A program made the position numbers and the translations under genes. Positions 53,372 to 63,653 of a DNA stretch of 64,000 nucleotides are shown here, one piece after another. The DNA comes from Halospina denitrificans (lineage in GTDB: Bacteria > Pseudomonadota > Gammaproteobacteria > Pseudomonadales > Oleiphilaceae): the NCBI RefSeq assembly GCF_004364635.1, contig NZ_SOAX01000002.1:558001-622000 (forward strand). Direction: 5' to 3'. Under the pieces are notes generated by a model. The model was given only the letters and a program-made list of their open reading frames with translations, was not told the DNA's origin and ran no database searches. Numbering within the stretch: position 1 is the first letter of the stretch; each line of letters starts with the position of its first letter.

Positions 53372-54133
53372 ATGCTGATCACAAAGTTCATCGCCGCCTT
53401 CCTCGCTCCGCTGTCACTGGTCGTTCTGACGGCGCTGCTTTCCGCACTCCTGTTTGTTCTGGACTGGCGTCGTACCGGGCGTGCCGCGCTCAGCCTTTCG
53501 ATCATCCTGTTCATCGTCTTCACGGTGGAACCCTTCGCACGCTGGCTGATACTGCCGCTGGAGAGCCGGTACGACCCTGTCACCCAGCCCGAAGCCCTGA
53601 AGGATATCCGCTGGGTTCTGGTGCTGGGCTCCGGCGCCTCGGACAACGCGGACGCCCCGGCAACCACCCGCCTTACCGGGGTCGCCAGCCTGCGGCTCTC
53701 TGAGGGGCTGCGACTCCACCATGCCCTGCCGGAGAGCACCCTGATCCTCTCCGGCGGCAGCGTTTTCGGGGATGCACCCAGCGCCACGGTCATGAGCCGG
53801 GCCGCCGAATCCCTGGGCGCGGACCCGAAGCGGCTGCGCATTCACCCCAACCCCCGTAACACCCAGGAAGAAACCGAGTTGATGCGGGAAGCGGTGGGGC
53901 AGGAACCCTTCCTGCTCGTAACCTCCGCCTCCCACATGCCCCGCGCCATGCTCCTGGCCCGCAAGGCGGGCCTGAACCCCATCCCGGCCCCCACGGCCAT
54001 GCGCACCGCCACCATGAGCGACGCCAGCGACCCGGCCTTCTACCTGCCCTCGGCCAACGCCCTGGCCATGAGCGAACGCGCTATTCACGAGTATCTGGGA
54101 ATTGCCTGGGCATGGATGCGTGGGCATATCTAG
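53372..54133 (+). CDS. YdcF/ElyC-type DUF218 membrane protein
   Basis: A 253-residue protein with two N-terminal transmembrane helices (about 5-30 and 36-60) and a DUF218 domain: WVLVLGSGASDNADAPA, LRLSEGLRLHHALPESTLILSGG, NTQEETELMREAVG, LVTSASHMPRAMLLARKAGL. The E. coli relative ElyC/YcbC acts in envelope carbohydrate (peptidoglycan precursor or enterobacterial common antigen) balance. Not obviously linked to the locus. ATG start at 53372. Confidence 0.85.
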   Translation: MLITKFIAAFLAPLSLVVLTALLSALLFVLDWRRTGRAALSLSIILFIVFTVEPFARWLILPLESRYDPVTQPEALKDIRWVLVLGSGASDNADAPATTRLTGVASLRLSEGLRLHHALPESTLILSGGSVFGDAPSATVMSRAAESLGADPKRLRIHPNPRNTQEETELMREAVGQEPFLLVTSASHMPRAMLLARKAGLNPIPAPTAMRTATMSDASDPAFYLPSANALAMSERAIHEYLGIAWAWMRGHI

Positions 54134-54137
54134 TGAG

Positions 54138-54160
54138 GGTTTTCCTGACAAGGGAAAACC
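54138..54160 (+). terminator. Possible terminator after the YdcF-like gene
   Basis: GGTTTTCC (54138-54145) pairs with GGAAAACC (54153-54160) around a 7-base loop, just after the stop codon at 54133. A T-rich stretch (ATTTATTTT) follows four bases later rather than directly, so the call is moderate. Confidence 0.4.
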
Positions 54161-54337
54161 GTCGATTTATTTTACACATACCCCAGACTTTGATATTCGC
54201 ATGCCAACAAATTCAGGCTCTTGAAGTCATGGCACCTTATTTGCATTCCATCTCTATTGAGTCTTGATGTAGTCAGGGTTCTAATACTGCTTGCCCAGCG
54301 AGCAGTCTAAAAATCGCTAGTATCAAGGAGAGATGTC

Positions 54338-55195
54338 ATGCGATCACTAGCTAGCGCAACGATCCTAACTAGATTTAATAAGCAGTTGAATAAAGGCAGT
54401 ATTTTCGGCGTTCTTGCATCAGGTCTTCTGTTGGCAGGATGTGGCGGAGGTGGTGGCGGATCATCAGATAATGACCCCGAAACTTCCACTGATAGCGTCT
54501 CCGAAACTTCCACTAGTAACCTTCTTGAAGCCGTCGATCCTGGAGCCTTTGTTGCGGATGTTGAGCGCCCCGATGAGTTACCAACCCCCCTGGAGATAGC
54601 TTTGCTAAGCCCCAGCGGTCGGGTTGTCCTCTTATACAACCGCAACGCCATAACTTCAGCCGAGATCGACTTTGATCAGGATAGGAGCTTCTCAGGGCCT
54701 GGTACAGACATCTATTATTCCGGCGACGAATGGGTTCAGAATGAGGGGAAGTTGGAAGGGGAGGCCGTCAGCAAAAGTGTGATCAAAGGTGAAGCAAAAA
54801 GCACCTCTGATGACCCACGAACAAGCTTCACGCTGACGCGTGATGGACCCGCATCAGCTCAGGGGGCAAGCCTTGAAGCTGTGGGCGGCCGCACCTACTC
54901 TGAGCAAGACGCCTCCAGTGAGACCTCACAAAGTATAACGATCGACAAAGACGGAACCCTGACTGGCTCCTACCATACAGGATCCGACCAAAAAGCCTGC
55001 ACTTTCAACGGCAATGTCAGCGTCCCTGATGAGCGCTTCAACGTGTATGAAGTATCCTTTGAAGCTACCGGTTGTGGCGATGACCTCAGAAACGGCACTT
55101 ACACAGGTCTTGCCATGTATGACCAGAGGGATCCTGACAGGCTTGTTATCATTGCAGAGAACGGCGAAGTTACGGGAGTCTTCATCTCCGACTAG
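54338..55195 (+). CDS. Hypothetical lipoprotein with glycine/serine linker
   Basis: A 285-residue protein from ATG 54338 with AAGGAGAG upstream. Signal peptide with lipobox LLAGC (Cys35), followed by GGGGGGSS and a Thr/Ser/Glu-rich linker, the usual tether of a surface or periplasmic lipoprotein. The rest (about 80-285) is rich in short beta strands, with several Gly-Thr turns and a pair of cysteines late in the sequence (ACTFNG, TGCGDD) that could form a disulfide. No family recognised. Lower GC than the genes on either side. 204 bases before it are non-coding. Confidence 0.72.
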   Translation: MRSLASATILTRFNKQLNKGSIFGVLASGLLLAGCGGGGGGSSDNDPETSTDSVSETSTSNLLEAVDPGAFVADVERPDELPTPLEIALLSPSGRVVLLYNRNAITSAEIDFDQDRSFSGPGTDIYYSGDEWVQNEGKLEGEAVSKSVIKGEAKSTSDDPRTSFTLTRDGPASAQGASLEAVGGRTYSEQDASSETSQSITIDKDGTLTGSYHTGSDQKACTFNGNVSVPDERFNVYEVSFEATGCGDDLRNGTYTGLAMYDQRDPDRLVIIAENGEVTGVFISD

Positions 55196-55257
55196 CGCTG
55201 AAGGTTGCCACTGACTCCAGACGAAGACGGCCCCCTGGTACGCGCCCTGCCGCTGTT

Positions 55258-55920
55258 CTAGCCGGCATCCGCCGGCAGGAAGCGGATCTCGCCGTACCAG
55301 GCTTCCACCGGCTCACCAGTGTCATCGCAGTCAGTCATGATTGCGATGACACTGACCTCATCCAGATCCCTGTCGTGGAAACGCTGGAAGTCCTTCTTCA
55401 GGTTGCGCCTCTGGGTACGCCACCCATCATCATCCTCGCCCCCCTCCGGAGCACCGGACTGTACCGCGACCATCTGCGCGCGGGACTGATAGGCGTTCTC
55501 CCAGTCACTGCCAACGGGCTGTTGGCTCGCCCAGACGTAATTCACGGCGCGGGTGCGCCAGCGCAGGAAGGTATGCTCATCCACCGCGTAGAGACGGGCG
55601 GCGTAGTCATCCCCGGACTGGCTGGTTTCGTCTTCGGGATTGACGGGGTCCTCAACGCGCCAGCGCCATTCAATGATGGGCGTTTCGTTCAGGTTGACGG
55701 TTTTGCGGTGGTAAAGCCCGGATGCGCTGTTGCCCTCGCACTGGGCGTGGATGGCCTTGCCCTGGTCGGTTTCAACCAGCTCATAGCGGGTTTCATCGGC
55801 AAAGGCGTGCACTTCCCATTCCAGAATGTCCGCGGGAGTGAACACCCTGGCGGGATCGCCCTGCGCCGGCAGGGTGGCGAGGGCCATTGCGACGGCCCCG
55901 AAGCGGACGCTCTGTTTCAT
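55258..55920 (-). CDS. DUF3047 family exported protein
   Basis: A 220-residue protein with a signal peptide (about 1-21, ending LPAQG) and the DUF3047 pattern: WEVHAFADETRYEL, ALHAQ-like IHAQCEGNSASGLY, PIIEWRWRVEDP, GDDYAARLYAV, NYVWASQQPVG and VSVIAIMTDCDDTGEP, ending YGEIRF. Periplasmic, with unknown function, probably a beta-sandwich. It lies 19 bases after secB on the same strand and may share its transcript. Confidence 0.87.
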   Translation of the reverse strand: MKQSVRFGAVAMALATLPAQGDPARVFTPADILEWEVHAFADETRYELVETDQGKAIHAQCEGNSASGLYHRKTVNLNETPIIEWRWRVEDPVNPEDETSQSGDDYAARLYAVDEHTFLRWRTRAVNYVWASQQPVGSDWENAYQSRAQMVAVQSGAPEGGEDDDGWRTQRRNLKKDFQRFHDRDLDEVSVIAIMTDCDDTGEPVEAWYGEIRFLPADAG

Positions 55921-55939
55921 ACCACCCTCGCGGAACCCG

Positions 55940-56470
55940 TCAGTGGCTCTGGCGGGAAGCCTCGTCGCCCTCGCCCTGAGCCGCGCCCTGCTGCTCCTGT
56001 TTCTTACGCTCCACCGCCTGCTGGTAGATGGCGTCGAAGTTCACCGGCGCCAGCATCAGGGGCGGGAAGCTGCCCTTGGTGACCAGCGTATCAATGGATT
56101 CGCGGGCATAGGGGAAGAGCAGGTTCGGGCAGTAAGCGCCCAGCATCTGGCCGAGGCGTTCGCCCTCGAAGTTCTTCAGGACGAAGATGCCGGCCTGCTG
56201 GACCTCCACAATATAGGCGGTCTTCTCGCCGATTTTGCTCGTCACCGTCAGCGTCAGAACCACCTCGAACTGGTCCTCCCCAACACGGGTATGGCTGGTG
56301 TTGAGGTCCATGCTGACTTCCGGCTGCCATTGCTCCTGGAAGATCTGGGGCGCGCCGGGCGACTCGAAGGAGCTGTCCTTGATGTAGACGCGCTGCATGG
56401 CGAACTGGGGCTGGTTGTCGTCCGCCTGTCCAGCGCCGGCAGCGCCTTCCTGGGTGTCATTCTCTGCCAT
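55940..56470 (-). CDS. secB: Protein-export chaperone SecB
   Basis: A 176-residue SecB: FAMQRVYIKDSSFESPGAPQIF, VVLTLTVTSKIGEKTAYIVEVQQAGIF, MLGAYCPNLLFPYARESIDTLV and FPPLMLAPVNFDAIYQQ are all conserved. It forms a cytoplasmic tetramer that keeps precursors unfolded for SecA. C-terminal extension is Gln/Glu-rich. In related genomes secB follows a glutaredoxin gene. Here the preceding gene is the rhodanese-like one, with only 92 non-coding bases between. Confidence 0.97.
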   Translation of the reverse strand: MAENDTQEGAAGAGQADDNQPQFAMQRVYIKDSSFESPGAPQIFQEQWQPEVSMDLNTSHTRVGEDQFEVVLTLTVTSKIGEKTAYIVEVQQAGIFVLKNFEGERLGQMLGAYCPNLLFPYARESIDTLVTKGSFPPLMLAPVNFDAIYQQAVERKKQEQQGAAQGEGDEASRQSH

Positions 56471-56562
56471 TTCGGTTTTCCTTGTTGTGCCTGTACTGGA
56501 TCGATTCTACAGATTCTATGAGCACATTCTGTGCGCAATCTATCGCCTGTGGCCAGCGCCGC

Positions 56563-56982
56563 CTACTTGGTGGTGACCGGCAGGTTGGCGTTGCGCCATT
56601 CCATCATTCCGCCCGACAGCCTTGCGACATTCAGGCCGTGCTCCTTGGGGAGTTCCTTCACGGCCATCCCCGAGTGCTGCCCGGCCTTGTCCACCAGGAG
56701 GATCAGCTTGTCGCTGTGCTTGCGCAGCTGGTTGTCGCTTTCCTTGAGCTTGGCCATGGGAATATGGATGGCGTTCTTGATGTGCCCCTCGGAGAATTCC
56801 TTCTTCTCGCGGATATCCACCACCACGGCTTCGTCCCGGTTCAGCAGCATGACCGCTTCCTGCGGCCCCACCTTGCGCCCGGCCCGCTGGCTCTCGACCA
56901 CCGCAAGTGCCGCCAGCAGGGCCAGGAAGACAGAAACCAGTATCCAGTGATTGGTAACAAATTCAATCAGTTGCTCGACCAT
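56563..56982 (-). CDS. Rhodanese-like membrane protein without catalytic cysteine
   Basis: A 139-residue protein with an N-terminal transmembrane helix ([17 protein letters not shown], about 13-29) and a rhodanese domain: [24 protein letters not shown] and [15 protein letters not shown]. At the active-site loop, where relatives read V-C-K-x-G-Q-H-S, this protein has VDKAGQHS, and the whole protein contains no Cys. It therefore cannot act as a sulfurtransferase and may be a binding domain. Resembles YibN, normally near secB. Confidence 0.87.
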   Translation of the reverse strand: MVEQLIEFVTNHWILVSVFLALLAALAVVESQRAGRKVGPQEAVMLLNRDEAVVVDIREKKEFSEGHIKNAIHIPMAKLKESDNQLRKHSDKLILLVDKAGQHSGMAVKELPKEHGLNVARLSGGMMEWRNANLPVTTK

Positions 56983-57032
56983 TTCACGCTACACCTGTTA
57001 AGGGCCGTTCACGGCCTTTCAATTCAGGCGCG

Positions 57033-57038
57033 ATTATA
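57033..57038 (-). promoter_or_regulatory. Candidate -10 hexamer for the rhodanese-secB genes
   Basis: A perfect TATAAT on the minus strand, about 50 bases before the rhodanese ATG. The matching -35 (CTGTCG at 57062-57057, 18-base spacer) is weak. A GGCCGT/ACGGCC hairpin (57003-57016) lies in the leader that would follow. Confidence 0.4.
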
Positions 57039-57137
57039 CACGGCCCTCGGGAGCAACGACAGGCGGCGCACGTGGCCGGATGCCCCCCAAAAGCGTTAGA
57101 ATCACACTCCTTTCGCGAAGCAACCGTGGAATTACGC

Positions 57138-58688
<1,551 letters not shown>

Positions 58689-58691
58689 TCC

Positions 58692-59819
58692 ATGCGCCGA
58701 GCCCTAGCCCTGCTCCTGGTGTTGAGCGCCCCGCTGCTCTGGGCGGCCGATGAGGAGGTCTCCCGGGAACGTCTCGAGGCGCTTAAGGAGCAGATCGGCT
58801 CGGTCACGGACTGGCTGGAAGAAGCGCGCGAGAACGAGGACCAGTACCAGGCCAGGCTGCGCGAAGCCGAGCAGTCGATCAGCCGCATCAACCGGCGGCT
58901 GGGCGAGCTTGAAACCCGCGCCGCGGAGCTGGATGAAAAGCTGGCTCGGCTCGGGGAAGAAAATCGCCGGCTGGAAGCCCGCGCGGCCGAGGGCCGGGAA
59001 ACCCTGCGCGACCTGATCCGCTCTGCCTGGATGCAGGGGGACCACGCCACACTGCGCCTGCTGCTGTCCGAGACCGACCCCCAGGACATCGCCCGACTGA
59101 TGACCTGGCACGAATACATTGGCGATAACGCCCGGGAAGAGCTGGAAGTACTGGCGGAAACCCGCAGGGCCCTCGAACAGAACCGCAAGGATACCCGCCA
59201 GGCGCGCACCGAGCTTGAAGATACCCGCGAGTCGGCCCGCCAGCGCCGCGACGAACTGGCCCAGCGCCGTGAGGAGCGGGAAGAAGCCCTCACGGCGCTG
59301 CGTGCCGAGATCAATGAGCGCGAGAGCAGGCTGTCCGAGCTGCAGGACGACCGGGACCGGCTGAGCGAACTGCTCAGGGAAATGGAGCGGGAAATCTCCA
59401 GCCTTGAACCGCCAGAAGACGCCAGGCCCTTCTCCGAGCTGCGTGCTAAACTTCCCTGGCCGGTTCGTGGTAACGTAAGTCGTCAGTTCGGGGAAACCGT
59501 GGGCGACAGCGACATGCGCACCAACGGCATCCGGATCCGGACCGAGAAACAGGCGCCGGTGAGGGCCGTTCACTACGGACGCGTTGTGTTCGCCAACTGG
59601 TTGCGCGGCTTCGGGCTTATGATCATCATCGACCATGGTGATGGTTTTATGAGTCTTTACGGGAACAATGACTCACTGAACTATAGTGCCGGTGAATGGG
59701 TGCGCGCGGGTGACACCATTTCCCAGGCTGGTAACAGCGGAGGCCGCAGCCAACCGGGACTCTATTTTGAAATCCGCCGTGATGGCCAGCCGGAAAACCC
59801 GGAAGCCTGGCTTGAGTAG
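58692..59819 (+). CDS. envC: Murein hydrolase activator EnvC
   Basis: A 375-residue periplasmic protein with a signal peptide (about 1-18), a long coiled coil (about 22-245, Arg/Glu/Leu-rich) and a C-terminal degenerate LytM/M23 domain (LPWPVRGNVSRQFG, GLMIIIDHGDGFMSLYGNNDSL, NSGGRSQPGLYFEIRRDG). The catalytic zinc residues of true M23 peptidases are only partly present, as in EnvC proteins that activate AmiA/AmiB amidases at the septum. Begins three bases after the gpmI stop. Confidence 0.93.
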   Translation: MRRALALLLVLSAPLLWAADEEVSRERLEALKEQIGSVTDWLEEARENEDQYQARLREAEQSISRINRRLGELETRAAELDEKLARLGEENRRLEARAAEGRETLRDLIRSAWMQGDHATLRLLLSETDPQDIARLMTWHEYIGDNAREELEVLAETRRALEQNRKDTRQARTELEDTRESARQRRDELAQRREEREEALTALRAEINERESRLSELQDDRDRLSELLREMEREISSLEPPEDARPFSELRAKLPWPVRGNVSRQFGETVGDSDMRTNGIRIRTEKQAPVRAVHYGRVVFANWLRGFGLMIIIDHGDGFMSLYGNNDSLNYSAGEWVRAGDTISQAGNSGGRSQPGLYFEIRRDGQPENPEAWLE

Positions 59820-59839
59820 CACAGAACAGGATTGATCCA

Positions 59840-61306
59840 ATGCCACAGACCAGACTCACGCTGCTGACAGCGCTTACCCTTGCGCTGGGTGTTTTCTCTG
59901 CCCTGCCAGTGGGAGCGGCCGACCCCCAGGAGGGCGACGGCACCATGGACCCGGGACAGCAGATTGATGGCGAACCGCCCATCACCAATCAGGAAGGCGG
60001 CACCATCGAGATGGAGCTGGCCGACCCGGAAGAGCAGCTGCCGCTGGACGACCTGCGCAAGTTCACCGAGGTGTTCGAACGCATCAAGCGCGGTTATGTG
60101 GAAGAGGTCAGCGACCGTGAACTGCTGAACAAGGCCATCAAGGGTATGCTCTCCGGCCTTGATCCGCACTCCGCCTATCTTGAACCGGACGCCTTCTCGG
60201 ATCTGCAGGAGAGCACCTCCGGCGAATTCGGTGGCCTGGGCATTGAAGTGGGCATGGAAGACGGGTTTGTCCGCGTCATCGCCCCCATTGACGGAACCCC
60301 CGCCCAGGAGGCCGGCATTCAGGCCGGGGACCTGATCGTTGAGATCGACGGCACCCCGATCAAGGGCATGAGCCTTGAGGAAGCCGTAAAGGAAATGCGC
60401 GGCGAACCGGGCTCAACCATCAACCTCACCATCCGGCGTGAAAACGAGAGCGCACCGATCGAGGTGGAGATCGAGCGCGCGGTGATCGAGGTGGACAGCA
60501 TCCGCACCCGCATGCTGGAGGCGGATTACGGCTACGTGCGCATCAGCCAGTTCCAGCAGAATACGGGCAAGGATTTTGCCGCCGCCTACGAGAACATGGT
60601 CGAGGAGAACGGCGGCAAGCTGAGAGGCATGGTGCTGGATCTTCGCAACAACCCGGGTGGTGTTCTGGAAGCAGCCGTGGAAGTCGCCGATTCACTCCTG
60701 AACGAGGGCCGCATTGTCTACACCGAAGGCCGTATCGAGAGCAGCCAGTTGAGTTTTGATGCCTCCGAGGGCGACATGGCGGAGAACGTCCCCATTGTGG
60801 TGCTGATCAATTCCGGCTCCGCCTCGGCCTCGGAAATCCTTGCCGGCGCGCTCCAGGACCATGGCCGGGCCGTGATCATGGGTACGGACTCCTTCGGCAA
60901 GGGCTCGGTCCAGACCGTAATGCCCCTTGGCGACAATTACGGCATCAAGCTGACCACCGCCCGCTATTACACACCGGATGGCCGCTCCATCCAGGCCAAG
61001 GGCATCGAGCCGGATATCCAGGTGCAGCAGGCGGAACTGAAAGACGTCCAGAGCGGGAAGCGCTTCTCCGAGGCCGACCTGCGCGGGCACCTGGGCAACG
61101 GCCAGCAACCTGACGAGCAGAACCAGGGTGAGCAGGAAGACAACGGAGACAGTGAAAAGACGCGTGAGGAGGCGGAAGAAGAGGCCGCCCGGCGTGACTA
61201 CCAGTTGCGTTCCGCCCTCAACCTGCTGAAAGGCATGAGTATCCTGAACCGGAAGGAAAAACCCCAGTCCAGTGACGCGGACTCCAACGGTTCCGGCTCC
61301 GAATGA
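59840..61306 (+). CDS. ctpA: Carboxy-terminal processing protease (S41 family)
   Basis: A 488-residue protease: signal peptide (about 1-25), FTEVFERIKRGYVEEVSD start of the N-terminal domain, PDZ domain (about 125-205; GGLGIEVGMEDGF, VIAPIDGTPAQEAGIQAGDLI), then the S41 catalytic part with LDLRNNPGGVLE, INSGSASASEIL (catalytic Ser) and DSFGKGSVQTV (catalytic Lys). The C-terminus is long, Gln/Glu-rich and ends in NGSGSE. Periplasmic, cuts substrates at their C-termini. 20 bases after envC. Confidence 0.94.
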   Translation: MPQTRLTLLTALTLALGVFSALPVGAADPQEGDGTMDPGQQIDGEPPITNQEGGTIEMELADPEEQLPLDDLRKFTEVFERIKRGYVEEVSDRELLNKAIKGMLSGLDPHSAYLEPDAFSDLQESTSGEFGGLGIEVGMEDGFVRVIAPIDGTPAQEAGIQAGDLIVEIDGTPIKGMSLEEAVKEMRGEPGSTINLTIRRENESAPIEVEIERAVIEVDSIRTRMLEADYGYVRISQFQQNTGKDFAAAYENMVEENGGKLRGMVLDLRNNPGGVLEAAVEVADSLLNEGRIVYTEGRIESSQLSFDASEGDMAENVPIVVLINSGSASASEILAGALQDHGRAVIMGTDSFGKGSVQTVMPLGDNYGIKLTTARYYTPDGRSIQAKGIEPDIQVQQAELKDVQSGKRFSEADLRGHLGNGQQPDEQNQGEQEDNGDSEKTREEAEEEAARRDYQLRSALNLLKGMSILNRKEKPQSSDADSNGSGSE

Positions 61307-61329
61307 CATGAGCAACCGCGGTTGACGGT

Positions 61330-62145
61330 GTGAACCCTGATACAGTGTTGAAGACGATTGGCCTTACTACCCTGGCGTGGGTGTTGCTGCTGCTCTGCGG
61401 CAGCGCCCAGGCCATGGAAAAACAGCCCCCGACCATTGCCATCATCATCGATGACCTCGGCGTCGACAGGGAAGCCGCCCAACGGCTGATTGACCTGGAG
61501 TCCCCTGTCACCCTGGCCTTTCTCCCGTACCGCCCCCACACCCGGGAACTGGCGAACGCGGCCAGCCGGCACGGCAAGGAAGTGATGCTCCACGCGCCCA
61601 TGGCCAATATGGGGCAGGTCGCCCTTGGCCCCGGGGGCCTCAGCCTTGAGATGTCCCGGGAGCAGATCGTCCAGTCCCTGTCTGAATCACTGAAGGCGGT
61701 GCCCCACGCCAGCGGCGTGAACAACCACATGGGCAGCCTCCTTACCGGGCAGGAGCGACCCATGCGCTGGGTTATGGATGAGATTGCGCGGCACAACCTC
61801 TATTTCATCGACAGCAGGACCACCAAGGCAACGGTGGCGGCCACGACCGCCCATGCCCGGGATATTCCCACCATGAGCCGGGATGTATTCCTGGATAATG
61901 AACTCAGCGAGCGCTCCATCCACCAGCAGTTCCGCCGGCTCCTGAAGGAGGCCCGGGAGAATGGCACCGCCATCGGGATCGGCCACCCCCACGAGGAGAC
62001 CATCGCCTACCTGGAGAAGATTCTTCCGAAACTGGATGAGTATGGCTACGCAGTGGCAACAGTCAGTGGTCTCTGGGCCATAAGGCAGGACCGCCAACCG
62101 ATTCCGGGCAGGACACTTGTTCCCCTGGAAGCCAGCAGCCGCTGA
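61330..62145 (+). CDS. yibQ: Divergent polysaccharide deacetylase family protein (YibQ-like)
   Basis: 271 residues from GTG 61330. Signal peptide (ending CGSAQA). Domain: TIAIIIDDLGVDREAAQRLIDL with the Asp-Asp pair, VTLAFLPYRPHT, EVMLHAPMAN, GVNNHMGS (metal-type His), YFIDSRTT and AIGIGHPHEETI. It has the NodB-like fold of the DUF610 family, in which deacetylase activity is unproven. Periplasmic. Last gene of the gpmI block, stopping one base short of the convergent hisF stop. Confidence 0.9.
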   Translation: MNPDTVLKTIGLTTLAWVLLLLCGSAQAMEKQPPTIAIIIDDLGVDREAAQRLIDLESPVTLAFLPYRPHTRELANAASRHGKEVMLHAPMANMGQVALGPGGLSLEMSREQIVQSLSESLKAVPHASGVNNHMGSLLTGQERPMRWVMDEIARHNLYFIDSRTTKATVAATTAHARDIPTMSRDVFLDNELSERSIHQQFRRLLKEARENGTAIGIGHPHEETIAYLEKILPKLDEYGYAVATVSGLWAIRQDRQPIPGRTLVPLEASSR

Positions 62146-62916
62146 CTAGCGGACAACAACCCCGCGTTCGCGCATGTAGGTCTTGGCCTGGGGAATGGTG
62201 TATTCACCGAAGTGAAAAATGGAGGCGGCCAGGACGGCATCGGCGCCGCCATCCAGAATCCCGTCCACCAGGTGCTGGAGATTGCCCACACCACCGGAGG
62301 CGATCACCGGAACCGGCACCGCATCGCTGATGGCCCGGGTCAGGCCCAGGTCGAACCCGCTCTTGGTGCCATCCTTATCCATACTGGTCAGCAGGATCTC
62401 GCCGGCCCCGTATTCCGTCATGCGCCGTGCCCATTCAACCGCATCCAGGCCGGTGGCATTGCGCCCGCCGTGGGTAAAGATCTCGTAACGCGGTTCTTCG
62501 CCTTCCTCACTGACGCGCTTGGCATCGATGGCCACCACAATGCACTGGCTGCCGAAACGTTCGGCGGCCTCGCGCACGAACTCCGGGTTGTGCACGGCGG
62601 CGGTGTTGATACTGACCTTGTCCGCTCCGGCATTCAGGAGGTTGCGGATGTGGCCGACGTGGCGCACGCCACCGCCGACGGTCAGCGGAATGAACACCTG
62701 GCTGGCCATGCGTTCCACCGTCTCATAGGTGGTGTCGCGGCTCTCGTGGCTGGCGGTGATATCCAGGAAGGTGATCTCATCCGCGCCCTGCTCGTTGTAC
62801 TTGCGGGCGACCTCGACCGGGTCGCCGGCGTCGCGGATATCAACGAAGTTCACACCCTTGACGACCCGCCCCTTGTCCACGTCCAGGCAGGGAATAATGC
62901 GTTTGGCGAGGCTCAT
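62146..62916 (-). CDS. hisF: Imidazole glycerol phosphate synthase, cyclase subunit
   Basis: A 256-residue TIM barrel: [19 protein letters not shown] (catalytic Asp region), [40 protein letters not shown] (second catalytic Asp), [25 protein letters not shown] and VIASGGVG. With HisH it makes IGP and AICAR in histidine synthesis. It overlaps hisA by four bases, with the usual hisH-hisA-hisF order on the minus strand. Confidence 0.97.
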   Translation of the reverse strand: MSLAKRIIPCLDVDKGRVVKGVNFVDIRDAGDPVEVARKYNEQGADEITFLDITASHESRDTTYETVERMASQVFIPLTVGGGVRHVGHIRNLLNAGADKVSINTAAVHNPEFVREAAERFGSQCIVVAIDAKRVSEEGEEPRYEIFTHGGRNATGLDAVEWARRMTEYGAGEILLTSMDKDGTKSGFDLGLTRAISDAVPVPVIASGGVGNLQHLVDGILDGGADAVLAASIFHFGEYTIPQAKTYMRERGVVVR

Positions 62917-63653
62917 GCTGTTTCCACCTGATCACACCACTTCTGCGCTTCGGCCAGATCCAGGCCGCCTTCATAAATGGCACGGCCGGTAATGGCGCCG
63001 GTAATCCCGGAGCCCGCCACGCTGGCGAGCTGCTTCACATCGTCCATGCTCGACACGCCACCGGAGGCGATCACCGGGATGGAGGTGGCTTCCGCCAGCC
63101 GGCGGGTGGCGTCCAGATTGACCCCTTCCATCATCCCGTCCCGGGCGATGTCGGTGTAGACAATGGCGCTCACGCCATCGTTGGCAAAACGCTGCGCCAG
63201 GGAACTAGCCTCCACCTGCGAGGTTTCGGCCCAGCCATCGGTGGCCACTTTTCCATCCCTGGCATCCAGGCCCACGATGATATGGTCCGGAAAGTTCCGG
63301 CACATGGAAGTCACAAAATCCGGATCCTTGACCGCCTGGGTGCCAATGATCACCCACTGCACGCCCGCGTCCAGGTACGCCTGGATCACTTCCTTCGAGC
63401 GGATGCCGCCACCGATCTGGATGGGCAGGTCCGGGTAGCGCCGGGCAATGGCGTTCACGATCTCGCCGTTCACGGGCTTGCCCTCAAAGGCGCCGTTGAG
63501 ATCCACCAGGTGCAGTCGGCGCGCGCCGGCCTCGACCCAGCGACCGGCCACCTCCACCGGGTCCTCGGAGAAGACGGTGGAATCCTCCATGCGCCCCTGG
63601 CGAAGGCGCACACACTGGCCGTCCTTTAGATCAATTGCGGGAATAATCAGCAT
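62913..63653 (-). CDS. hisA: ProFAR isomerase (phosphoribosylformimino-AICAR-P isomerase)
   Basis: 246 residues from ATG 63653, which overlaps the hisH stop by one base (TAATG). The upstream open frame to 63911 is a shadow within hisH. Motifs: [18 protein letters not shown] (catalytic Asp), [52 protein letters not shown] (second Asp), [12 protein letters not shown] and [12 protein letters not shown]. Cytoplasmic Amadori isomerase of histidine synthesis. Confidence 0.97.
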   Translation of the reverse strand: MLIIPAIDLKDGQCVRLRQGRMEDSTVFSEDPVEVAGRWVEAGARRLHLVDLNGAFEGKPVNGEIVNAIARRYPDLPIQIGGGIRSKEVIQAYLDAGVQWVIIGTQAVKDPDFVTSMCRNFPDHIIVGLDARDGKVATDGWAETSQVEASSLAQRFANDGVSAIVYTDIARDGMMEGVNLDATRRLAEATSIPVIASGGVSSMDDVKQLASVAGSGITGAITGRAIYEGGLDLAEAQKWCDQVETA

